A stretch of DNA of 64,000 bases from Actinomycetota bacterium (GTDB lineage: Bacteria > Actinomycetota > UBA4738 > HRBIN12): assembly GCA_040881665.1 (NCBI GenBank), contig JBBECT010000004.1, positions 1 through 64,000 on the forward strand. The letters run 5' to 3'. A program made the position numbers and the translations under genes. Of the stretch, positions 1 to 8,094 are shown piece after piece; position 1 is the stretch's first letter; the number at the start of each line of letters is the position of its first letter. The notes under the pieces are model-generated. The model saw only the letters and a list, made by a program, of their open reading frames with translations, was not told the DNA's origin and did no database searches.

Positions 1-879
1 CTCGTGTCGGAAGTGGTAGTCGGAGTGACCGAGCACCAACGAGTCTTTCACCCACGCGAGCGTTTGATGCAGGCGCCAGCCTTGCGCGCAGAAGGCCTGC
101 AGGAACACGACCGATCGCTCCCCGGCCGGATGGCACACATATAACGCAGCGCCGGGCTCCAGGACCGAATCAATCGCGGCGAAGGCGTCCGTTAGCAGCT
201 GTTCGAGACTGCCGGCATGGTCGCCCTGGATCCGCAGCGCCTCGGGCGTCTTGCCGGTGTAGTTCACGCCGTAGGGAGGATCGGTCCACAGCAGCTGCGC
301 GCGCTCACCTTCGAGCACCTTCGCAAGGTCGGCGGGCTTGGTCGCATCTGCACACAGCAGGCGGTGCTGACCCAGCAGCCACAGGTCGCCGGGCTCGGTG
401 ATCTCTTCTGGGGCCTCGGGGATCTCGTCGGGATCGACCAGGAGCGGGGGTGGATCGATCCCCGCCTCGGATCGAATGCCCTCGAGCAGGTCAAGCACGG
501 CGTCACTAGAGGTTGTGACACCGCGCAGCAGCTGCTCGAGTGCCTCGGAGTCGGGGGTCGCCAGCGCCGCGAGCGGGTCCAGCGTCGCGAGCAGCTTGTC
601 GGCCTCGGCCTCGTCGACATCCAGAACCAGGACCGGCACCGTTTGATCCGGATCCAAGCTCTGACGCAGGTGTCCGTCGATCAGGACCAGCTCATCACCC
701 TGGCGGCGGGCGAGGAGCGCATCCGAGTAGCCGATCTCCTCGAGAAGGCCCCGGAGCGCGTCTCGCTGACGCTGTGGATGACGACGCCAGTTCTTGGCGT
801 TGGGAACAAGGTCACCGGCGCGAACGCGAACGAGCTCGACGACGCGGTCGCGGATCGTGGAATCGGAGGGAGTGCTCAC
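1..879 (-). CDS. ParB-N domain DNA methyltransferase, phage type (3' end beyond window)
   Basis: DNA adenine/cytosine-N4 methyltransferase with an N-terminal ParB-like domain, a pairing common in phages and integrative elements. Reading leftward from GTG at 879, residues 1-110 look ParB-like (LVLIDGHLRQ, then VPVLVLDVDEAEADKLL). A linker leads to LWLLGQHRLLCADAT and the catalytic motif IV TDPPYGV, with D200-P-P-Y203. At least 293 residues are present and the frame is still open at base 1, so the C-terminal SAM-binding part is outside the window. The start overlaps the stop of the preceding HTH gene in GTGA, which implies translational coupling. By family it probably modifies element DNA. Specificity cannot be read. 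The reverse strand also has a long open frame here, but only this frame gives family motifs. Confidence 0.88.
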   Translation of the reverse strand, partial: MSTPSDSTIRDRVVELVRVRAGDLVPNAKNWRRHPQRQRDALRGLLEEIGYSDALLARRQGDELVLIDGHLRQSLDPDQTVPVLVLDVDEAEADKLLATLDPLAALATPDSEALEQLLRGVTTSSDAVLDLLEGIRSEAGIDPPPLLVDPDEIPEAPEEITEPGDLWLLGQHRLLCADATKPADLAKVLEGERAQLLWTDPPYGVNYTGKTPEALRIQGDHAGSLEQLLTDAFAAIDSVLEPGAALYVCHPAGERSVVFLQAFCAQGWRLHQTLAWVKDSLVLGHSDYHFRHE

Positions 880-1379
880 GGATCGCTCCGATCGCCATCC
901 GCCGCGATTGCGGGATCATCCGCCGGCGGAGGTGTCGTGCTGGAGCGCCTCTTCGCCCTCCTCTCACCCAATTCGTCGAGCCGCTGTTCGATCCCCTGCA
1001 CGAGTTCGTCGCCGTCGACCGCCTCCCCAGAGGACTGGGTCCAGCCCGGACTGTCACTCGTGCTGCGGGCGACGTGGGTTAACCAATACTTCGGAGCGTC
1101 GCGGTAGATGCGTGCCTCGGCACCCGCTCGAGCCTCTGCTTGGGCCATCCGGACTTCTTCGGCGAACGCGCGGAGTTCTGGAGTTGAAGAGCGCGAGGGA
1201 TGATTGTCTTCGCCCCGGGCCATCCAGTCGCGGAATGTTCGATCAGAGATGCCGGCCGTCTGGGCGGCTACTCCTGCGAAGACTCCTCCGCGGATGAGCG
1301 AAACGACGGTAGCTTGAATCTCCGGAGTGAGTGTGACTGAGCCTTCCGGTCGGCCCCGTTTCCTGCTCTTGGCATTCAC
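876..1379 (-). CDS. HTH protein resembling phage terminase small subunit
   Basis: Predicted 167-residue DNA-binding protein. Residues 1-50 carry a basic stretch (KSRKRGRPEGS) and a helix-turn-helix (VAAQTAGISDRTFRDWMARG), followed by an Ala/Glu-rich helix and YWLTHVARS. This order matches small terminase subunits, which recognise phage DNA for packaging. Start GTG 1379 was chosen because AGGAGGT (1383-1389 read on the minus strand) lies just upstream; a second GTG at 1382 is possible. It is coupled (GTGA) to the ParB-methyltransferase gene. The large terminase would be expected further left, outside the window. It could instead be a generic element-encoded HTH regulator. Confidence 0.65.
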   Translation of the reverse strand: MNAKSRKRGRPEGSVTLTPEIQATVVSLIRGGVFAGVAAQTAGISDRTFRDWMARGEDNHPSRSSTPELRAFAEEVRMAQAEARAGAEARIYRDAPKYWLTHVARSTSDSPGWTQSSGEAVDGDELVQGIEQRLDELGERRAKRRSSTTPPPADDPAIAADGDRSDP

Positions 1380-1629
1380 CACACCTCCTAGGGGGTGTCG
1401 AATATCTCCGTCAGGTCCCGCCCGGAGACGCTTTTGCCGTCTCCTGACGGCAGCTGGTCCTCCTCCTTCATTCAGGCGAGTCCTGGGACGTTCTATCTTA
1501 CACGGATGTAGTTCTTCAGGGGATGCCGAAGGCGAGACCCTGCGCGAGGGCTCAATCTCAAGTCGTGGAGTGCCGATAACGAGCATGCGTACCCGATTCT
1601 GGGTATCCGACGGTACCCAACCAGGGGTG

Positions 1630-2634
1630 ATGATCGGGATGGAACCAGGGACGGCGGAACTGCCGCACACCGGGCCTCGCGTGCTGCTCGCCGACGACAA
1701 CTACTTCTTCCGAGCGGGTTTGAAGAGCCTGCTCGCTGACTACGCCGTCGAGATCGTGGGCGAGGCCGGCAACGGGTGGGAGGCTGTGGAGCAAGCGGAC
1801 GCGGTTCACCCAGACATCGTCTTGATGGACCTGCGGATGCCGCAGCTCGGAGGCCTCGAGGCCGCGCGGCTGATCCGCGAGCACCAACCCGACACGCAAG
1901 TGATCATCCTGTCGGCCTACGACGAGCCGGAGCTTCGCAGCGGCACCGAGGATGGGTCGGTCATCGACTACCTCGTTAAGGGGTCGCAGCCGGAGCTGAT
2001 ACACGAGGCTCTGGTCGCCGCATACGGTGCGCCGGTCCCGCCCGTCCCAGCGCTCGATCCGGCAGATCCCGCCAATCAGGATGAAGCGCTCCAGCGACTC
2101 ACCGCGGCGCAGATGCAGCTCGCGACCCTGCGCCGGGACACCCATGACCCGCACCGGCAGGCGGCATTGGACGAGCTAGAGCATGCTGTGGAGATCGGCA
2201 TCGAGGGTCTGCGCGACCTGGTATTCGAGATCCGACCGCCCGCCCTCGAGCGCCGCCGACTCGGCGTGACGATCGAGGGACTCCTTGCTCGCCACGCCGA
2301 AACCTGCGGGTACCAGTGGTCCGTGCAGGATCGGTTGGCCTCACAGCCCCCCGAGGGCCTGTATGGCGTGGCGCTCGGCATCGCGCGCGAAGCGATCGAC
2401 AACGTCCGAGAGCACGCCGAAGCGGAGACCGTTTCCGTTTCGCTCGACGAGCGCGACGGCGGGATCTACGTCGAGGTCGCTGACGACGGATGTGGCCTCT
2501 CGCCATCGGATCTGTCTGACGCCGCGGTCGGACTCGCTGCCATGCGATCGCGGGCCGAGGAGGTCGGTGGGTCCTGCCGCATCTGGAGCCTCCCAGGCGC
2601 AGGAACGACGGTGAAGCTGTGGCTGCCTCTGTGA
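1630..2634 (+). CDS. Receiver domain fused to a histidine-kinase ATPase domain lacking the phospho-acceptor His
   Basis: Signalling fusion, 334 residues. Residues ~15-130 form a CheY-like receiver with acidic pair D22-D23, phospho-acceptor D67 (VLMDLRMP) and K117. Residues ~150-334 match the C-terminal half of NarL-family histidine kinases: the DELEHAVEIGIEGLRDLVFE helix, N box with N258, G1 box at D285-D-G, and the closing GTTVKLWLP. In relatives the H box reads roughly HDD.IQ; here the aligned stretch is NQDEALQRL, so the histidine is missing. It may bind ATP and sense a phosphorylated receiver without autophosphorylating. Starts at ATG 1630 or 1639; neither has an ideal ribosome site. A decayed paralogue lies at 24967-25424. 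A c-di-GMP protein follows 76 bp downstream. Confidence 0.8.
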   Translation: MIGMEPGTAELPHTGPRVLLADDNYFFRAGLKSLLADYAVEIVGEAGNGWEAVEQADAVHPDIVLMDLRMPQLGGLEAARLIREHQPDTQVIILSAYDEPELRSGTEDGSVIDYLVKGSQPELIHEALVAAYGAPVPPVPALDPADPANQDEALQRLTAAQMQLATLRRDTHDPHRQAALDELEHAVEIGIEGLRDLVFEIRPPALERRRLGVTIEGLLARHAETCGYQWSVQDRLASQPPEGLYGVALGIAREAIDNVREHAEAETVSVSLDERDGGIYVEVADDGCGLSPSDLSDAAVGLAAMRSRAEEVGGSCRIWSLPGAGTTVKLWLPL

Positions 2635-2710
2635 TGCATCCAGCCGCGGATCGTGGAGGCGGCGAGCGATCGTCGGCCACATCGAACAGCCTGCGCGAGT
2701 GGGAGAGATC

Positions 2711-5140
2711 ATGAGCAGCGACGCGCCGGTGGCGTCCGAGACCACGGACGCTCCCTCGCCTGCGCTCTCGGTACGCGCGTACCTGATCGCCATCGTTGGC
2801 GTGCTCGCAGTCACCCTGATCGGGGTCGGGGCCTACCAGACCTCGCACGCTTTCAACCAGGCGCGACGGGAATCCGGGTTGGACACGGCCTTCCAGGCGC
2901 AACTCGCGGCCGACTCCCTGGCCAAGGGGATGGAGGAAGCGAGCGGGTTCACAGCCGGAACGGCGGCCTCCCCCTCGGTAATCCAGGTCTTCGGCGCGAT
3001 CGACGAGCAGGGATCAGTGTGTTCGCTCACGGCCGGCGGGACCGGGCTTTTCCCCGAGGGATCGATCCATTTCCTGGATCGCGATGGATCCTTGTTCTGT
3101 TCCTCCGCGGCGGAGCGGATCTATCGCCAGGGCATTGAATACGGTGGGCTCGCCTGGTTCTCGCGGGCACGAGCCCCCGCGGATGGATCAGCGGTCGCTG
3201 TGGAGCCCTTCCTGGATCCGGCGACCCAGAAGGTCTCGATCGCATTCGCCGCGCCGGTCATCGGCGATTCGGCCCGGGCCACAGGCCTGGTTGTCTACGC
3301 GCTGCCGGTGGAAGAGGTTGCCACTGCCATGCAGTCGACCTACGGAAGCCGAGCGGCTCTGGCGTTCGACGTGACCTGGACCGCTACGGAACGACTCGTG
3401 TCCTCCTCGGAAACGACGACCGGGGGTGCTCCGGTATCGGGCGCCGACCTTCAGAGTCCGTCAGAGGATGCGGTTGCCGGACTGGACGGGGTCAGACGTT
3501 TCTACCGCGCCGTTCCCGCACGCGGCACCGGCTTCACCGTGATCGCAGGTGTCTCCGAGTCCGCGACTCTTGCGAGTGCTCGGGCACAACTGTGGGAGCA
3601 AATAGGTCTGACGGTCCTTGCGCTCGCCGTGACGCTGGCATTGGGACTGTTCGTCAACCGACGCATCGGAGGTCCTCTCCGCCGTCTCACCCGTTCCGTG
3701 GAGAGAGCGGGACAGGCAGTAAGGCCGGAACCGGTCATCTCCGAGGGTCCTCGGGAGGTCCGCCAACTCGTCGAATCCTTCAACGGCCTACTCGCGGCCC
3801 GATCGCGTATCGAGGATGAGTTGCGTCAACGAGCGATGTTCGATGAGCTCACCGGGTTGCCGAATCGAGCCGTCGCCCTCGACCGTGTTGAGCATGCGCT
3901 GGATCAGACGCGCCGCGACGACGACCTTGTGGCCGTGCTCTCGATCGATATCGACCGGTTCAGCCTGGTGAACGAGAGCCTGGGACGTGATGTGGGTGAC
4001 CGCATGCTGATCCAGGTCGCTCACCGGATCGCCTCGGCGATCAGACCCGGCGATACCCTCGCACGCTTCTACGGAGATGAGTTCGTCGTCCTTTGTGAAG
4101 GCATCAATTCCCGTGAGGATGCCGGCGCGGTAGCAGGGCGCATCAGCGAAGCCCTCGGCAATTCGGTGCACGAGGGGGAGCGGGAGGTAACGATCTCGGT
4201 CTCCACAGGCGTGGCTCTCGGCAGCTACGGCAAGAGCACCGCCGCCGGTCTGCTCGCGGACGCCGACACGGCGCGGGCGCTCGCCAAGCAGCGCGGCAAG
4301 GCTCGCTACGAGTACTTCGAAGACGCCATGCGCGAAGGGGCTACCACCCGCCTCGGCTTGGAGAACGATCTTCGCCGCGCGATCGACACCGACGAGCTTC
4401 GGCTCGTCTACCAACCGGTCATCGACCTTCAGACCGACCGCATCGTGGGCGCGGAGGCCCTGATCCGGTGGCATCACCCGACCAAAGGCCTGCTGTTGCC
4501 CGGGGTCTTCATCGACCTAGCCGAAGAGACCGGTCTGATCGTGCCGATCGGGTTGCAGACTCTGAAGCAAGCCTGCGCACAAGCCGCCGAATGGAGCGCG
4601 CAGGGGAACCCGATCCGGGTTTCCGTGAACCTGTCTCCCAGACAGCTATCCGAGCCCGGCTTGGCCGTGGATGTGGCCGCGGCCCTGCGGAAAGCGCACC
4701 TCGACCCATCGCTGCTGTGCATAGAGATCACCGAGAACACCTTGATGCGGGAGGAGACGGCGGCAAGCGTGCTCGATTCCATCAGGAGTCTCGGCGTGGC
4801 GATCAGCATGGACGACTTCGGGACCGGGTACTCCTCGCTCGCCTACCTGCAACGGTTCTCCCTCGACGAGCTGAAGATCGACCGCTCCTTCGTGCGCGAG
4901 CTTGGGAAGGAAGCGAGTGCCTCGGACCTCGTCGCCGCGATCATGGGTGTGGCACGAGCGCTCGATCTCAGCGTCGTTGCAGAAGGGATCGAGGAACCGG
5001 GGCAACTCGAACAACTGCGTAGGCTGGAATGCGATAGCGCTCAGGGTTTCCTATTCATGCGGCCTCAGCCGCCTGACGTCCTCGCGCCACTCCTGGAGTT
5101 GGACGCGGTCCCCTCGCCCATCGACGCGCAGGCGACCTAG
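2711..5140 (+). CDS. Membrane GGDEF/EAL protein (c-di-GMP phosphodiesterase, degenerate GGDEF)
   Basis: Inner-membrane c-di-GMP turnover protein of 809 residues. TM1 ~22-44, an extracytoplasmic sensor ~45-295, TM2 ~296-318, a HAMP-like linker, GGDEF ~375-545 and EAL ~560-800. The GGDEF signature is Y454-G-D-E-F, so the first glycine is replaced. The EAL domain keeps E582-A-L, a metal-binding E in CIEITENTLM, and DDFGTGYSSL from D701. The sequence therefore predicts active phosphodiesterase and doubtful cyclase activity; the GGDEF half may only bind GTP and regulate. ATG 2711 was preferred over GTG 2699 because GGGAGAG precedes it. A 6-bp/4-nt hairpin (5136-5151) straddles the stop codon without a T run. 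Confidence 0.92.
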   Translation: MSSDAPVASETTDAPSPALSVRAYLIAIVGVLAVTLIGVGAYQTSHAFNQARRESGLDTAFQAQLAADSLAKGMEEASGFTAGTAASPSVIQVFGAIDEQGSVCSLTAGGTGLFPEGSIHFLDRDGSLFCSSAAERIYRQGIEYGGLAWFSRARAPADGSAVAVEPFLDPATQKVSIAFAAPVIGDSARATGLVVYALPVEEVATAMQSTYGSRAALAFDVTWTATERLVSSSETTTGGAPVSGADLQSPSEDAVAGLDGVRRFYRAVPARGTGFTVIAGVSESATLASARAQLWEQIGLTVLALAVTLALGLFVNRRIGGPLRRLTRSVERAGQAVRPEPVISEGPREVRQLVESFNGLLAARSRIEDELRQRAMFDELTGLPNRAVALDRVEHALDQTRRDDDLVAVLSIDIDRFSLVNESLGRDVGDRMLIQVAHRIASAIRPGDTLARFYGDEFVVLCEGINSREDAGAVAGRISEALGNSVHEGEREVTISVSTGVALGSYGKSTAAGLLADADTARALAKQRGKARYEYFEDAMREGATTRLGLENDLRRAIDTDELRLVYQPVIDLQTDRIVGAEALIRWHHPTKGLLLPGVFIDLAEETGLIVPIGLQTLKQACAQAAEWSAQGNPIRVSVNLSPRQLSEPGLAVDVAAALRKAHLDPSLLCIEITENTLMREETAASVLDSIRSLGVAISMDDFGTGYSSLAYLQRFSLDELKIDRSFVRELGKEASASDLVAAIMGVARALDLSVVAEGIEEPGQLEQLRRLECDSAQGFLFMRPQPPDVLAPLLELDAVPSPIDAQAT

Positions 5141-5172
5141 GGGCTCCTAGGCGGAGAACGGCTCGTCTGAGG

Positions 5173-5460
5173 TCAGGTCGCTGCTTCGTCGTCGGCCGAC
5201 TCTCCGAGATCGGCGCCAAAGGTTTCCAAGGAGATGTCTTCTCCCACTGTCAGGTCGGCACGGTCTAGCGTTGCGAAGACGTGGGCAAGGCCTTCACTTG
5301 CAGCCTCCTGACGTGAGCGCGCCGTGAGGTCGAGGTCGATCTCGAGCTCCGTGTCCGAGAATTGCGCCTGCGGGAACTCGTCAAGCACGACCGCTCGGGC
5401 CTCGCCTCTCACCGGTCGCAAGAGTGCCAGGCGCGTTCGAATCCTGTACGACGAAGCCAT
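5173..5460 (-). CDS. Hypothetical small protein
   Basis: A 95-residue protein not assigned to a family. The N-terminal third is basic and Arg-rich (MASSYRIRTRLALLRPVRGE); the rest is acidic with alternating hydrophobics (DTELEIDLDLTARS) and ends in an Asp/Glu tail. ATG 5460 has AGGAAGGGG about 11 bases upstream. The gene is convergent with the c-di-GMP gene and stands alone. Composition is protein-like, but no motif confirms it. Confidence 0.45.
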   Translation of the reverse strand: MASSYRIRTRLALLRPVRGEARAVVLDEFPQAQFSDTELEIDLDLTARSRQEAASEGLAHVFATLDRADLTVGEDISLETFGADLGESADDEAAT

Positions 5461-5999
5461 CGCAGCGGGCACCCCTTCCTGGAAACGACAACAATGCGAC
5501 CTTATCGCGTCCAGGTAGTAAGTCGAGTGTCCGCCAATAGACAGAGGCGGCCCGCAAAGGCTGGGCTCTTGGCCCGTTTCCGTTTTCCCCGAACGGCCGG
5601 CACAACGCCCGTTAGGGGCGGGGGCACGGGCATGGAGGGCGACGAATCGAGGGCAGCCCTCACCGCCACGGCGATTCAGCCAGGCGACGCCTGCAACGGC
5701 GAGGGTGTCGGACCATCCCGAGGCTCCCTAGGAAGGATCCTGGGTGGCGGAGACATCAGAGCAGGTCTCGCTCTCCCACGCAAGCGCGGGCTGTGGAATG
5801 TAGGCATCACAGCAGCGGGGGCGCAGACAGGAGACATGGCGTGCCTCGATTGCGGCGCTACCTGGTGGCGGGTTTCGGGCAAGCAGAAGAGTGATTCCCA
5901 ATAGGGAGTTGGGATGCACCGCCGCCGTTGCGAACGAAGCACGCCCCCGATCAGATTCCGCGACGTCGACGATGCCGACACAGGCCTGATCAGCGAACA
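5461..5999. other. Stretch without a convincing gene
   Basis: About 540 bases. Both strands have open frames, but none has a good ribosome site or recognisable domain. One plus-strand frame ends in ACLDCGATWWR, faintly zinc-ribbon-like, and could be a remnant. Nothing else stands out. Confidence 0.4.
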
Positions 6000-6737
6000 T
6001 CACATGCGGAGGAATGCAGCGAGTACTCGAGCCTGGGGCTCCGGGATCCCGGCTGCGACAGCAGCCGGAATTACTTCCTCTAGCGCAAGCGTACCGTCGC
6101 CCAGCCGATGTCGGAGATCCGAGCCAAGTTCACCGTCTCGCTCCTCCACTGCCAAAAGTGAGGCAGACGCCTTAGTCACCAGAGATTGACCAGCGTTGAT
6201 CTCTCGCATTCGCTCGTTTGTCGTCTCGTGTCCCTCGATGCGCGCCGCCAGCTGAATCCGCTCATCCGGATCGTTCTCGTCAGCCAATCGACTGCTGAAC
6301 CAGGATGGGTCGAGAAGGTGGATCGAAGCTTCGAGACTCGCCTGCGTCTCCTCGAGGGCAGCCCAGAAGGTCGCGGGGTCCTTCTCCCCCGGGACCGCGT
6401 CATGGTCAGCCAGGTATCGGATCGCGCCGATCAGCAGCAGAGCGTCGGCGAGCTGATTTTGCAGCTGCTCGCGGCTCTCCGGCTGTTCGAGTCGATAGCG
6501 CCTCTCCATCTCATGAAAGGCCCTTGAATCCGGATCGAAGACTTGGCTGGGGCAACCCGTTCGCAATGCGACCAGCGCGGCTTCGTCCGCGTTCTCAAGG
6601 TGATCGAAGAGTGTCTCGAGGTCACGGTCGTCAAGGCCGCTCCATACAGGCGACCGCTGGTAGCTGACCGCGTCAATCCGTCCCAAGACCGACTTGATTC
6701 GCCACAGGTGCGATTCGACCATCCCAGGGTCTGCCAT
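6000..6737 (-). CDS. Hypothetical acidic helical protein
   Basis: A 245-residue soluble protein, unassigned. It is rich in Glu, Asp, Leu and Ala with predicted helices throughout (DLETLFDHLENADEAALVAL; EREQLQNQLADALLLIGAI-type heptads) and has no signal peptide or membrane segment. ATG 6737 was chosen because AGGAAA lies 7 bases upstream; an in-frame ATG at 6761 has no ribosome site. It sits alone in the lower-GC accessory region left of the tRNA-fragment repeats, so it may be cargo of an integrated element. Confidence 0.6.
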   Translation of the reverse strand: MADPGMVESHLWRIKSVLGRIDAVSYQRSPVWSGLDDRDLETLFDHLENADEAALVALRTGCPSQVFDPDSRAFHEMERRYRLEQPESREQLQNQLADALLLIGAIRYLADHDAVPGEKDPATFWAALEETQASLEASIHLLDPSWFSSRLADENDPDERIQLAARIEGHETTNERMREINAGQSLVTKASASLLAVEERDGELGSDLRHRLGDGTLALEEVIPAAVAAGIPEPQARVLAAFLRM

Positions 6738-7468
6738 GGTCCATTTCCTAGCCGAGTTCATGCCTCGACGTCAACGCGAGAGCCTGCGATGCTCGCCTTT
6801 GCTCGCAGGATCGGATCAAGGACACATTGCGGACAAGACGCCCGTTGGCGCGTAACAGTCCCAGCTTGTGGGACGTTGCTCCACGATTCGGCACCTGCCC
6901 AGTGCCGAGCAACACGGCAATCAGCAGGGGGGAAAACCAGCGGCTCGTATTGCGCTCAGTGCAGCTCGGGGTCCTTCCTCCTGCTTTGGGCGCAGGCGTG
7001 TCGGAACCGGCAAGTAGATTGAGGTTGGTGCCTGCCCGGCCGGTGGGCTGAAAACCTAACGCTGTGGGGGGCGCGAGCCAGACCACGGAGGCCGGGTCGT
7101 GCGGGAACCAAGGCCCGTGTGGGGTTTACCGGGCAGGGGCCAGCACGCGCTTTTCACCGGGCAGGGGCCAACAAACGTCCGACTGGATCGCTGGGACCCC
7201 GAAGGGCTCGGTTCGGCTGAGGGTTGCGTGTCCGTTGTTGCGAGCACTATTCAGAAATCTTCCAGCCTCCGCCTAACATGAGGACGGCGCTACCCCCTCC
7301 TGAATCACACACTTGGTTGTGTGCCGTCGGCCGAGCTTTTCCCTCCTCGTCGGCCGTTGCTTTGTAGAGCAAATGGGGAACGTCTGGCTGCCTCGATGCC
7401 CCGGGGACGCGGATTCCGTGATTCTTGGCGCTTGTCCTCTACGGCGGCACGAAACTCCTGAAGCACCT
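6738..7468. other. Gene-poor stretch left of the first tRNA fragment
   Basis: About 730 bases with no supported gene. It contains one close pair of ~21-base direct repeats (7125-7145 and 7153-7173). Its last 60 bases share short blocks (CCTCTACGGC and GCACC followed by CGTTTCC) with the DNA left of the third tRNA fragment, suggesting both lie at the same kind of element end. Confidence 0.5.
7125..7173. repeat. Pair of ~21-bp direct repeats, 28-bp period
   Basis: The unit TTYACCGGGCAGGGGCCARCA occurs at 7125-7145 and 7153-7173 with only two differing bases. The spacing is close to three helical turns. Position near an attachment-site array makes recombinase arm or excisionase sites a possibility, but nothing else supports that. 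Confidence 0.5.
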
Positions 7469-7514
7469 CGTTTCCTAAACCGTGTGCGCAGGTTCGACTC
7501 CTGCCGGGGGCACT
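7469..7514 (+). repeat. tRNA-Arg(CCT) 3'-half fragment, copy A (probable attachment site)
   Basis: 46 bases identical to copy C (9251-9296). They read as the 3' half of a tRNA-Arg with CCT anticodon: end of the anticodon stem and loop (TTCCTAA, then ACCGT), variable bases, T arm (GCAGG TTCGACT CCTGC), acceptor strand CGGGGGC and discriminator A. The upstream 5' half (GCCCCCG, D arm) is absent, so this is not a gene. Integrases that target tRNA 3' ends leave exactly such fragments at the distal end of the inserted element. Confidence 0.85.
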
Positions 7515-7554
7515 CACCAGCGCTTTCATGCGAAGCCCCGAGGACCCCTGAAGT

Positions 7555-7590
7555 CAGGCACAAAACTGGTTGCAGCAGACGGTGCTGTGA
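7555..7590 (+). repeat. Flanking repeat 1 of the tRNA-fragment array
   Basis: A ~36-base block, CAGGCACAAAACTGGTTGCA at its left end, that recurs with a few changes at 7676-7712. Each copy lies 40 bases downstream of a tRNA fragment (A or B), so fragment plus block form a ~118-base imperfect tandem unit. Confidence 0.7.
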
Positions 7591-7591
7591 G

Positions 7592-7635
7592 ATTCCTAAG
7601 CCGTGTGCGCAGGTTCGACTCCTGCCGGGGGCACT
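7592..7635 (+). repeat. tRNA-Arg(CCT) 3'-half fragment, copy B
   Basis: Same tRNA 3' half as copies A and C with a changed anticodon-stem base (CCTAAG for CCTAAA) and a different 5' flank. Downstream it shares CACTCAC.AGCG with copy A. It is only ~77 bases from copy A, implying either a tandem duplication or a second element that lost nearly all its content. Confidence 0.8.
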
Positions 7636-7637
7636 CA

Positions 7638-7895
7638 CTAGCGGATTCTCAGGCACCCGAGGGGGTCGGGTGGGCCAGGCACAAAGCCGGTTGCAAGCAG
7701 ACGGTGCGGTGAATTGCTCCACCAATCGGCGGGTTCACCGCGGCAACCGGTCGGCAGCGACTCGATCCATTCAACGAAGGCCGCGATCATCTGGGGGCCG
7801 TGAGGCTTCCAGCAGTGGTCCCGGCCGGGCCGACCGAGGTCGATACCGCAGTGACAGGTCGGCTGATTTTCGCCGCCCCAGGCGGAGCCGTCCAT
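7638..7895 (-). CDS. Possible Cys-containing small protein, perhaps a gene remnant
   Basis: 85-residue frame whose first 55 residues look protein-like (MDGSAWGGENQPTCHCGIDL, later MIAAFVEWIESLPTGC), with a CHC pair and further cysteines. The C-terminal third runs through the flanking repeat and up to tRNA fragment B and reads as random. No ribosome site precedes ATG 7895. The simplest view is the 5' part of an element gene cut at the attachment site. No family recognised. Confidence 0.3.
   Translation of the reverse strand: MDGSAWGGENQPTCHCGIDLGRPGRDHCWKPHGPQMIAAFVEWIESLPTGCRGEPADWWSNSPHRLLATGFVPGPPDPLGCLRIR
7676..7712 (+). repeat. Flanking repeat 2 of the tRNA-fragment array
   Basis: Second copy of the block at 7555-7590, with CAGGCACAAA, GGTTGCA, AGCAGACGGTGC and a GTGA end conserved. 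It lies 40 bases after tRNA fragment B. Confidence 0.7.
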
Positions 7896-8094
7896 GAGTT
7901 GACCGATTGTGCTGATCACGAACAAGGGGGGAAACAGAGGGTGGGCCCTTCACACCACATTCGAGCTCGGTTGCGTAGAACGCATGGCGAATGGTCACCT
8001 GGTTTCCCTCGTCGGGAAGTGGTATCTGAGCCCCACAGGGTGTTAGCCCGGCATGGTCAGCGCCTGGGAGCCCACACGAACGCGGGGTGATGAC

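Noticed and set aside
217-1107. Long open frame on the plus strand at the left end
   Set aside because: It is antisense to the ParB-methyltransferase and HTH genes; only the minus strand gives the TDPPYGV and HTH motifs and ribosome sites.
5430-5460. GTTCGAATCC, tRNA T-loop-like
   Set aside because: No pairing acceptor or anticodon arm around it; it lies inside the small minus-strand gene.
7400-7520. A complete tRNA-Arg gene at fragment A
   Set aside because: No GCCCCCG acceptor strand or D arm occurs in the 60 bases upstream; only the 3' half is present. The same holds for B and C.
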